Assembly: GCF_001428545.1 (NCBI RefSeq)
Contig: NZ_LMHZ01000067.1
Location: 297,894 to 335,446 of the forward strand
Length of the DNA stretch: 37,553 nucleotides
Direction: 5' to 3'
Source: Noviherbaspirillum sp. Root189
Lineage (GTDB): Bacteria > Pseudomonadota > Gammaproteobacteria > Burkholderiales > Burkholderiaceae_D
Shown here: positions 23,521-33,800 of the stretch, piece by piece
Layout: every line of letters begins with the position of its first letter
Position numbering within the stretch: the first letter of the stretch is position 1
Made by a program: the position numbers and the translations under genes
The notes under the pieces: generated by a model
Databases searched by the model: none
What the model was told of the DNA's origin: nothing
What the model saw: the letters and a program-made list of their open reading frames with translations, nothing else

Positions 23521-26500
23521 AGACTCGATCCCCGCTGCCCTTGACGCGCGCGAGGAGCGCTTTCCGCTGACCTCCGCCCAGCGCGAGGTGTGGTTCGATC
23601 AGGTCATGCACGCCGACGTTCCCTTATACAACATCGGCGGCTACATGCGTATCGAAGGCGAACTCGACCGCGGCCGTTTCACGCAGGCGTTCAACCTTCT
23701 TCTTCAGAAGCACGACGCTCTGCGCCTCGTTCTCGTCCGCCCCGATGATACGAACGGCGAGCCGCAGCAGACATTCCCAAGAGGCTTGCGATTCGAAGTG
23801 CCGCTGCACGATTTTTCAAAGCTGCCGGATGCGCACGCTGCCGCCGAGCGCTGGGTGCAAGAAAGCTTGGACCAGCCATTCCAACTGTATGGCCAGCGTC
23901 TTTTCCGCTGCGATCTCATCAAGATATCGGATGCCTTGTGTTACTGGTCCATGCATTTTCATCACCTGGTCACGGATGGATGGGGCATCGCCTTGCTGGG
24001 CCACTCGATGGCCGCAATCTACGGCGCGTTGGAAGCCGGGCAGGAGCCGGACCTTTCCGTGCCGCAGTACACAGGCTACGTTTCGAGCGATCGGGAGTAT
24101 TTGCGCAGCGACGCCTATCATCGGCAACGCACGTACTGGCTGTCGAAATACGAGGACGTTCCGGAAGCCTTGTTTACACCGCGGCGTCGCATGGGTGAAG
24201 CCGTGCGAGGGCGAGCGAGCGACTGCATGACCTTCACACTTCCGCGCGCGCTCTATGACCGCATCGGAGATTATGCGGAGAGCAGGGGGGCGACGACGTT
24301 TCAGGTCATCCTTGCCCTGTTGTACGTATATGCCGCGCGCACCACCCAGCGTGAAGATGTCACGATCGGCATTCCGGTGCTGAACCGCTCGAATGCCGCG
24401 TTCAAGAATACTTTCGGCCAGTTTGCCGGCATCAGCCCGGTACGCATGAACTTGTCGATGGAACTCGGCTTCGATCATGCGCTGCGTGAACTGGGCGGCG
24501 TACTGAAGAGGGATTACAGAAACCAGCGTTTTCCGATCAGCGAACTCAATCGCGTACTTGGACTGCGCCAGGCCGAACGGTCTCAGATGTTCGACATCTG
24601 CTTATCCTACGAGCGCCATGATCATGACGTGGTGATGGGTACGGCGCGCGGCGTTTCGGTCGCCATGCTCAACGGATATCAGCAGACGCCGCTGACCCTG
24701 TTCGTCCGGGAATTTAATCGCAGCGACGATATCCGGCTCGATTTCGTGTTCAACACGCGCTACTTCGATGCGGCCGCGATCGTCTCCGTGCATCAACGCC
24801 TGCGCCTGCTGATCGACGCGATCCTTGATGAAAGCGACACGCCGTTGTGCCGTCTGCCGCTACTTGGGCAGGATGAACTGGCACAACTCGCGGCCTGGAA
24901 CGACACCGGCGCGTCTTACAATGTGCCGGAGCGGGTGCATCAGATGTTCGAGGCACAGGCTGTCGACCATGGCAAGGCCATTGCCGTGATCAGCGATGAG
25001 CGCTGCCTCAGTTATCGCGAACTGAACGAAGAAGCCAATCGCCTGGCCCGTCATCTGGTGGCGTCAGGCGTCCGGCCGAACGATCCGGTCGCCGTCTGCA
25101 TGCCTCGCTGCCCGCAATTGCCGATCGCAATCCTGGCCATACTTAAGGCGGGTGGAAGCTATGTGCCGCTCGATCCGGCATATCCGACGGAGCGGCTCAA
25201 GCATCTGCTGGACGACAGCGCACCGGCTGCGGTTCTGGTCCGGTCAGGAATTCCGGACGCCGCACGTGCCGCGATTCAGGAATCGCTGGCCCCGGACGCG
25301 TCTCCTGCCAGGCTGGTCGACATGGATCAGGACGCGCCCGCATGGCAGCTTCAGCCGGCCTCGAACCTGGTGCCGGCGGATCTGCCCGCGCCGGATGAAA
25401 GCATCGCCTACATTATCTACACCTCTGGCTCGACCGGCAGTCCGAAGGGCGTGGCCAACACGGTCGCGGGCCTGCGCAACCGGCTTGCGTGGTTTCATCA
25501 GGCTGTTGCGGAAATGCCGCTGGTCACGGCTTTCAAGACCAGCATCGGCTTCGTCGATTCCGTCACTGAAATCCTGGAAACCCTGACGTGCGGCGGCAGT
25601 CTCGTTGTGTTCGAACCGGACAGTACGCGCGATCCGCTCGCTTTTGCGCAACGAGTCAGCCAGTGCGGCGTCACCAATCTGGTGCTCGTGCCCTCCTTGC
25701 TGAAGCACTTCGTGACGCTTGACGGCGCGGCATTCGCCTCCGTGCGCACCATCATGTGCAGTGGGGAACGCCTTGCACCTGATCTGGTGCGCGCATTCAG
25801 CGATCGGCATCGCGGAATCCGTCTGTTCAATTTTTACGGCTCCTCCGAAGCGAATGGCGATTCGACCGCCTATGAATACACTGCGCCGGCGATGACGACG
25901 CTCGACGACGGCTCGATCATTGGTCGTCCGATCGCTAATACACACATCTACATCCTCGACAAGTGGGGGCAACAAGTTCCGCCCGGAGTATCTGGCGAGC
26001 TCTACGTTTCCGGAGTTGGTGTGGCCCGCGCCTACTTGAATCAACCGGAGCGGACAACCGAGCGTTTTACCGCGGACCCGTTTTCCTCAAAGCCAGATAT
26101 GCGGATGTATCGTACGGGCGACCTCGCGCGTTTTCGCCCAGATGGAAATATCGAGTATCTGGGTCGTAACGATTTTCAGTTAAAGATTCGCGGGTTCCGC
26201 ATTGAGCCGAGCGAGGTGGAACAGGCGCTGGCGAGCCATCCCTGCGTCAAAGAATGCGTGGTGGTGGCCGATGCCGGGAGCGAGGACGGATACCGGCTTG
26301 CAGCGTATGTGGTGCCGCAGGCGACGCAAGATTCCAGCGCGCACGATGATGACTTCCAGGGTTTCAGCTTGTTCTACTTTGGCGCCGAGACCTACGATCC
26401 GACCGATAAATATCGGCTATACATCGAATCCGCCCGCTACGCAGATAAAAACGGCTTTCACGCGGTATGGACGCCCGAGCGCCATTTCCATGAAGTCGGG

Positions 26501-27871
26501 GGCCTGTATCCGAACCCAGCGACCTTGAGCGCCGCACTCGCGACAATCACGCACCGCGTACATTTGCGCTCCGGCAGTGTGGTCCTGCCGCTGCAGAACC
26601 CGGTGCGTGTTGCCGAAGAATGGTCAGTGGTTGACAATCTTTCCGGCGGGCGCGTCGGCGTATCTGTAGCGTCCGGGTGGGTGCCGCGCGACTTCGTACT
26701 GGCGCCCGACAACTACCCGTGCCGCAAGGAAGTGATGGCGGCCGGGATCGACGCGCTCAAGGCGCTTTGGCGCGGAGAGCAGCTTGCGTTGCCTGACGGC
26801 GCCGGGAAATCATCCTCGGTACGAATTTACCCGAAGCCTATACAGCCCGAGCTGCCACTCTGGGTGACCTCATCCGGAAATCCCGCTACTTTCGCGCAGA
26901 CCGGTGCGCTCGGCGCCAACCTGTTGACCCATCTTCTCGGCCAGACTATCGATGAGGTGGCGACAAATATCGGGGTCTACCGGCAGGCGTTGGCCGAGCA
27001 TGGCCACGATCCGAAACGCGGTCGCGTCACACTGATGGTGCATACGTTTCTCGGACCGGATTTTGAACAGACCCTGGATAGGGCGAAAGCGCCGTTTACG
27101 CGCTACATGCGTTCGCATCTCGGGCTGCTGGAAGCCTTCGCGAAGGGTATGGATATTCCGACCAGCAGCCTTGACGAGAAGAACATCGACACCATCGTGA
27201 ACTATGCTTTCGAACGCTATTCCAGAACCGCGTCGCTGATTGGTACGCCACAGACCTGTGTCGACGTGGTCTCGCAGTTGAGGGACATCGGTGTCAACGA
27301 GATCGCCTGTCTCATCGACTGGATGGATACCGAAGCGGCCTTGCAGGCCTTACCGTATCTGAACGAACTGCGGCAACTTTCGCAAAAGGCACCGCCAAGT
27401 GCCAACGTCATGCGCAAACACTTGAAACGCTCGTTGCCCCACTACATGATTCCGTCCAGCCTGACCTACCTGAATCAACTGCCGCTGACCGCCAGCGGAA
27501 AACTCGATCGCAAGGCTTTACCCAAGCCGGGCAGGGTGGCGGTGAACCGCCGCTATGTCGCCCCACGTACGCCGAGCGAAACGACGTTGGCGCAGATCTA
27601 TGCGCAAGTCCTGAACTTGCAGGCGGTCGGAACACAGGATCGTTTCTTCGAAATCGGCGGTGACTCATTGCTTGCGGTGAAGCTGAACAATGCCATCGGC
27701 GAGGCCTTCAATCTTACGCTCCCGATCCGAGATCTTTTCGAGCATGCAAAGCTCGAAGAACTCGCGGAGCACCTGGATGTGTTGAAGGCGGCGAAAGCGT
27801 CGACCCTGAACAGGATCCTGCCTCTATTGGACCAATCCCGGGCGACGGAAGCGGTGGTTGTGCGAGTATGA
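23513..27871 (+). CDS. NRPS module C-A-T with an FMN luciferase-like monooxygenase embedded in the A domain
   Basis: This 1452-residue single-module synthetase starts at GTG 23513, five bases after AAGGAGG. The condensation domain (about 15-450) has an intact HHLVTDG near residue 150. As the first domain of the line it may be a starter C domain that attaches an acyl group. The A domain (about 465-1340) has A3 YTSGSTGSPKG, A5 NFYGSSEA, A7 YRTGDLAR and A8 QLKIRGFRIEP. Between A8 and A10 (TASGKLDRKAL, about 1328) lies a roughly 340-residue domain (about 945-1285). It opens FSLFYFGAETYDPTDKYRLY and includes WTPERHFHEVGGLYPNP and LSGGRVGVSVASGW. This is the MupA/Atu3671-type FMN-dependent monooxygenase. 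A carrier domain (GGDSLLAVK, about 1381) ends the protein. The hand-read pocket code is V-D-T-V-M-S-F-G-D, lacking Asp at the usual first position. It ends in an ATGA overlap with the next gene. Confidence 0.93.
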   Translation: MIEDSIPAALDAREERFPLTSAQREVWFDQVMHADVPLYNIGGYMRIEGELDRGRFTQAFNLLLQKHDALRLVLVRPDDTNGEPQQTFPRGLRFEVPLHDFSKLPDAHAAAERWVQESLDQPFQLYGQRLFRCDLIKISDALCYWSMHFHHLVTDGWGIALLGHSMAAIYGALEAGQEPDLSVPQYTGYVSSDREYLRSDAYHRQRTYWLSKYEDVPEALFTPRRRMGEAVRGRASDCMTFTLPRALYDRIGDYAESRGATTFQVILALLYVYAARTTQREDVTIGIPVLNRSNAAFKNTFGQFAGISPVRMNLSMELGFDHALRELGGVLKRDYRNQRFPISELNRVLGLRQAERSQMFDICLSYERHDHDVVMGTARGVSVAMLNGYQQTPLTLFVREFNRSDDIRLDFVFNTRYFDAAAIVSVHQRLRLLIDAILDESDTPLCRLPLLGQDELAQLAAWNDTGASYNVPERVHQMFEAQAVDHGKAIAVISDERCLSYRELNEEANRLARHLVASGVRPNDPVAVCMPRCPQLPIAILAILKAGGSYVPLDPAYPTERLKHLLDDSAPAAVLVRSGIPDAARAAIQESLAPDASPARLVDMDQDAPAWQLQPASNLVPADLPAPDESIAYIIYTSGSTGSPKGVANTVAGLRNRLAWFHQAVAEMPLVTAFKTSIGFVDSVTEILETLTCGGSLVVFEPDSTRDPLAFAQRVSQCGVTNLVLVPSLLKHFVTLDGAAFASVRTIMCSGERLAPDLVRAFSDRHRGIRLFNFYGSSEANGDSTAYEYTAPAMTTLDDGSIIGRPIANTHIYILDKWGQQVPPGVSGELYVSGVGVARAYLNQPERTTERFTADPFSSKPDMRMYRTGDLARFRPDGNIEYLGRNDFQLKIRGFRIEPSEVEQALASHPCVKECVVVADAGSEDGYRLAAYVVPQATQDSSAHDDDFQGFSLFYFGAETYDPTDKYRLYIESARYADKNGFHAVWTPERHFHEVGGLYPNPATLSAALATITHRVHLRSGSVVLPLQNPVRVAEEWSVVDNLSGGRVGVSVASGWVPRDFVLAPDNYPCRKEVMAAGIDALKALWRGEQLALPDGAGKSSSVRIYPKPIQPELPLWVTSSGNPATFAQTGALGANLLTHLLGQTIDEVATNIGVYRQALAEHGHDPKRGRVTLMVHTFLGPDFEQTLDRAKAPFTRYMRSHLGLLEAFAKGMDIPTSSLDEKNIDTIVNYAFERYSRTASLIGTPQTCVDVVSQLRDIGVNEIACLIDWMDTEAALQALPYLNELRQLSQKAPPSANVMRKHLKRSLPHYMIPSSLTYLNQLPLTASGKLDRKALPKPGRVAVNRRYVAPRTPSETTLAQIYAQVLNLQAVGTQDRFFEIGGDSLLAVKLNNAIGEAFNLTLPIRDLFEHAKLEELAEHLDVLKAAKASTLNRILPLLDQSRATEAVVVRV

Positions 27872-30800
27872 GCTTAACCCACTTGCTCGAAACACTTGCC
27901 GACGCTTCAGTCCAACTCAAGCGGGACGGCGACGAACTGGTCGTTACATTCAGTCGTGGCGCGCCAGACGATACCATGATCACTGCCCTGCGCATCCACA
28001 AGGCGGCGCTCCTGCAATTCCTGGATGAGCGCGGCGGAAGCTGGACACCCGAGCAGAAAGCGCTATCTGCGCCGGCAGGTACGCCGCTGTCGTTCGGCCA
28101 GCAGCGTCTGTGGTTTCTGAATCAGCTGCAGCCTGCGAGCGCCGCATACAACGAGGAATTCTGCGTGCGCATGCAAGGGGAGATCAATCTCCCGACACTG
28201 GAGGATGCGCTGAACACGATCATGCAACGTCATGACATCCTGCGCACACGCTTTTGTAACGAGGATGGGCGACCTGCCATCAACGTAACAGGGGAACTTG
28301 CAATTCGCCTGTATCTCCATGACTTGAGCCACATGGAATCGTCTGAGCGCATGCGTACGGCGCTCGAATTGGCCGGTGCACTCGTCTTGCAACCGTTCGA
28401 CCTGGCTGTCGGCCCGCTGCTGCGCGCGAACCTGACCAGGCTCGATGCGCAGGATCATCTTCTGCAGGTCTGCATGCACCATATGGTTTCGGATGGATGG
28501 TCAATGCGCGTGCTGGCCGGCGAGCTCGTTGCAATCTACCGGGCCTTGTCCGAGGGCCGGAAACACACCCTGCCTAGGCCGGAAATCCAGTACGTCGACT
28601 ATGCGGTCTGGCAGCGGGCCAATCTCGAACAGGGAGCGCTGCACGCACAGACTGACTTCTGGCGAAAACAGTTACAGGGTGCTCCCGCAGTGTCGACGTT
28701 GCCGGCCGACCGTGCCCGGCCGTCGGTCCAGGATTACAGCGGCGCCTCCGTAAACGTCGAGATCGATGCGGAGCTGACCGCGCGACTCAGGCAGTTCAGC
28801 ACGCGCCATCAGGCGACCTTATTCATGACGGTCCTGGCCGGCTGGTCAGCAGTGCTGTCGCGCCTGTCAGGCCAGAATGATCTGGTTGTGGGATCGCCGG
28901 TTGCTGGGCGCGGGCGTGCGGAGCTTGAAACGCTGATCGGTTTCTTTGCCAATACGTTACCCCTGCGGATCAATTTGGACGGGGCGCCGAACGCAGTCGA
29001 ACTCGTGCGGCGCACAAAGGAGACCGTCATCGCCGCGCATGACCATCAAGACTTGCCGTTCGAGTACATGGTGGACGCACTCAAGCCTGCGCGCAGCACG
29101 TCTCATAGCCCGCTGTTCCAGGTCATGCTGAATTGGCAGACTGCGGTTACCGACGACATCGATTTTCCCGGCCTAAAGCTTAGTGCGGTCTACACACCCT
29201 ACGACATCGCCAAGTTCGACTTGACGTTGCGCATTGTGGAGGAAAAACACAGACTGCTGGCTCGCTTCGAGTATGCGACCGCATTGTTCGATCGGCTCAC
29301 TATCGAACGACACGCACGCTACCTAATTCGAATATTGCTGCAAATGACCGACAACGAACTGGTTCCGATGAGCGCGCACCAGTTGATTGACGGCGACGAG
29401 CGACGGCAGCAAGTGTTTGAGTGGAACGACACGCAGGCAGCGTTCGAGGACGACGCATGCATCCATCAACTTTTCGAGATGCAGGCGCGCAGTCATCCGG
29501 AAAAGATCGCGCTGGTGCATAGCGGCACCTCTCTGAGCTACCGCGAACTCAATGCGCGGGCGAACCGTCTGGCGCGGCATCTCCGGCAGCGCGGCGTCGG
29601 TGCTGACACGCCGGTCGCGATATGCATGGAACGCGGATGCGACATGATCATTGGCCTGCTCGCGGTGCTCAAGGCGGGCGGTGCCTACGTCCCGCTCGAC
29701 CCGGCTCATCCGGTTGAGCGGCTTGCGCACGCAGTGCACGACAGCGAAGCTGTGCTTGTACTGCTTGATTCGCGTCTTGACCCGGGCTTGCGTGCAATGT
29801 TTGGCGCTGCCTGCACCTCGGTGCTGTTGCTAGATGAACAGGCGGGCGACTGGATCGATGAACTGGAGTCGGACCTGGATGCGGCTGCGATGGGTCTGTC
29901 GGCGTCGAACCTCGCCTACGTGATCTATACCTCGGGCTCGACGGGAAAGCCCAAGGGAGTTATGGTCGAGCATCGGGGCGTAGTTAACCTGCTACAGTCG
30001 ATCGGTCATACCGTTGGTATGCATGCGGACGAACGCGTGCTGGCGCTGACCACAATCGCTTTTGACATTGCCGCGCTCGAACTCTACCTGCCGCTGATCC
30101 ATGGCGCATGTATCGTGCTGTGCGGACGTTCGGACAACGCGGATCCGGTTGCCCTAAGCGTGTTGCTGGACCAGAATGAAATCAGTTTGATGCAGGCCAC
30201 ACCGGCCACATGGCGCATGTTGCTGTCCGGCGGATGGGCGGGCGCCACCCGTCTGAAGGCGCTATGCGGCGGCGAGGGGCTTTCGCGCGCACTCGCACGC
30301 GAGCTGGCGTCGAAGGTCGGCCGGCTATGGAACGTGTACGGGCCGACAGAGACGACGATCTGGTCGACCTGCGCAGCGCTCGGTACGAATGAGGCCCGCG
30401 GGACCGCCGCGTATGCACCGATCGGCAGGCCGCTCGCAAACACGCGCCTATACCTGCTCGATGCCGAGCAGCAGGTTGTTCCGCTTGGAGCCGTGGGTGA
30501 GTTGTATATCGGCGGTGCTGGCGTGGCGCGCGGTTATCTCAAGCGGCCTGAACTCGATGCCGAACGCTTTGTTGTCGACTGCTTTGCCGGCGACGGAACA
30601 CGCATGTACCGGACCGGCGATCTTGCACGCTACCTTCCTGACGGAAATCTCGAGTTCCTGGGACGCTCGGATTTCCAGGTCAAGTTGCGTGGCTTCCGCG
30701 TGGAGCTCGGCGAAATCGAGGCTTGCATGGTGCGTCATCCGGACGTGCGCGAGGCCGCCGTTCTCCTGCAGGGAAGTGACGACGACGACAAGCGGCTCGT

Positions 30801-33800
30801 CGGATATTTCACTGCTGCTGCCGATGCACGCGTGGACATCGCCACCCTGCGCGCCTACCTTGCCACCTTTCTTCCCGATTACATGGTGCCGGCTGCCGTT
30901 GTCGCGCTTGCAGAAATGCCGCTTACACCAAACGGCAAGCTTGACCGCAAGGCGCTTCCGGCGGCTTTGCCCGATGAATTTGCCCACAGCGCATATGTGG
31001 CGCCGGCGGACGACATCGAAATCGCGCTGGCGCGGATCTGGAGTGCGCTGCTCGGGATTGAACGGATCAGCCGCCTCGAGCATTTCTTTGAGGCCGGCGG
31101 TCAGTCCTTGTTGGCGGTACGCCTGATTTCCCGGATCCGGTCTGAACTCGGGGTAGAGCTGAACGTCACGCAGGTGTTTGCGTATCCGGTGCTGGGCGAC
31201 ATGGCAGTGATGGTCAGGACCGCCGCACGCAGCGAATTGCCGCCGGTGACGCCGGTGTTGCGGGCAGAACCCTTGCCGCTGTCGTTTGCCCAGCAGCGGC
31301 TATGGTTCCTTTCGCAGCTGGAGCATGTCAGCCGTGCCTACAACATGGGTTTCGCGCTCAGGCTGGCGGGCGAACTGGATCGCGCCGTCCTGCAGCGTGC
31401 TCTGGATCGACTGGTCGAACGCCACGAAGCTTTGCGCACAGTCTTCCTGCTTGCCGACGGGCAGCCTCGTCAGCGCATCCTTTCTCCCGCGCGTGGCTTC
31501 CCGCTCGAGTACGTCGACCTGGAAAGAGATGCCGACGCGACCAAACGCTTGCAAGCCCTGATGCACGACGAAGTCGCGGCGCCATTCGACCTCCAGCGCG
31601 GCCCGCTCGCGCGCGGCCGCCTGATCCGGTCCGCGGAAAGCGAACACGTTCTGTTGTGCACGATGCATCACATCGTGTCGGATGGCTGGTCCGTCGGCGT
31701 CTTGACGCGCGAGCTAAGCGCGCTGTATCGCGCATTCAGCAGCGGGGAGCCGGATCCCTTGCCGCCACCAGCGTTTCAATATGCCGATTACGCGCTATGG
31801 CAGCGCCGCTGGAGCACCACAGAGACGCTGGAGGGACACGCAAAATACTGGACAACGTTGCTTGCCGATGCCCCCAAACGACTGGAGCTGCCCGTAAACC
31901 GGCCCCGTCCCGCAGAGCAGGATTATTCGGGCGCATTCCTAGAAACACGCCTCGACGAGCAACTAGCGCACGACCTTCGCGCGCTGAGTCAGCGCCACGG
32001 TACGACCCTGTTCATGACTTTGCTGGCCGGATGGGCGGTGCTGCTGGCGCGTCTGGCCGGCACCGATGACCTGGTCATCGGAACGCCGGTAGCAAATCGT
32101 ACCCGGGTGGAGGCCGAACCCCTGGTCGGCTTCTTCGTCAATGCACTGGCGCTGCGCCTGGACCTTTCCGGCGACCCGGACGTGGCGGAAATTTTGGCAC
32201 GCGTCAAGCGCCGCACGCTGGAGGCCCAAGAGCACCAGGCACTGCCGTTCGAACACCTGGTCGAGAGCCTCAGCCCGACTCGAACGCTGGATCACCATCC
32301 GGTTTTCCAGGTCAGCTTCACCTGGCAGAACAACGACGAAGGAGCAGTCAGCTTCCCGGGCATGCAGGTGGAAGTGCTGCAGCCGCCGCGTCTGACCACG
32401 AAGTTCGATCTGTCACTGTACCTGGCCGAGGATGAAGGCGGAATCACTGGCGGGATCGAGTATGCGACCGCGCTGTTCGACTCTTCAACGATCGCGCGTT
32501 ACCTCGGGTATTTTCACAACACCCTGCGGGCCATGGCGGCGGATGAGGGCGCGACTGTCAGCCGCATCCCGCTCATGAACGGAGCCGAAACGCGCAGTGT
32601 GTTGGGCCTGGATGCGGTCGAAGCCGCACCGGTCGATGTAGTGTGTGTACATGAATCCTTTGAGGAGCATGCGCACCGGCATCCCGAGGCAGTGGCCCTG
32701 ATGCACGGTCCGGTATCGGTGAGCTACGGCGAGCTTAACAGCAGGGCGAACCGACTGGCACACTACCTGCGACGCAAGGGCGTTGCTCCGGATACATACG
32801 TCGCGCTTTGCCTCGATCGCGGCGTTGATCTCATTGTTGCTATTCTAGCCGTGCACAAGGCGGGCGGCGCCTATGTGCCGCTGGACCCGACGTATCCCGC
32901 GGACCGGCTGGACTACATGCTCGCCGACAGCAAGCCGGTAGTCGTCCTTACGCACGCAGGCGTGAAGCAGGCGTCACGCACTGTGCTCGAACGCGCGTCA
33001 GTGCCGGTCATCGATCTGCAGGAGCAGGAGAGCGCGTGGCGGCAGGAGCCGGCATCGAACCCCGATAAAGCGAACGGCGCCGGCCCCGAGGATCTTGCCT
33101 ATGTCATCTATACATCCGGATCCACCGGTCGACCCAAGGGTGTGCTGGTCGAACACCGTAACGTCGCACGCCTGTTCACCACGATCCGCGACCGGTTCAA
33201 CTATTCCGCATCGGATGTCTGGACCTTGTTTCATTCCTGCGCATTCGATTTTTCGGTATGGGAGATCTGGGGCGCGTTGGCGCATGGCGGACGCCTGGTT
33301 GTCGTTTCACACGACACGTCACGTTCCCCGGCACAGTTCTATCAGCTTCTCTGCGACGAGGGAGTGACCATCCTTAACCAGACGCCGAGCGCCTTCCGCC
33401 AGCTCGTGGAAGCGCAGCGCCAGAGTGATCTGACGCACCGCCTGCGCGCAGTGATCTTCGGCGGCGAGGCGCTGGAGCCAGCCATGCTGAAACCCTGGCA
33501 TGAACAGGCGCGCAACCGGAACACTCAACTCGTCAACATGTACGGCATCACGGAAACGACGGTCCATGTCACATACCGTGCCCTGGCACCAACCGATACG
33601 AACCGTGCTGGCGTCAGCCCCATCGGCCATCCGATTCCGGATCTGTCCGTCTATATCCTCGACCGGCATGGCGCCCCGGTTCCCCCCGGCGTTGCTGGAG
33701 AAATGTATGTCGCGGGCGCCGGCGTCGCGCGCGGTTACCTGAATCGTCCCGAACTGACAGCGGAACGCTTCCTGACCGATCCCTTTTCTGGACGGCCGAT

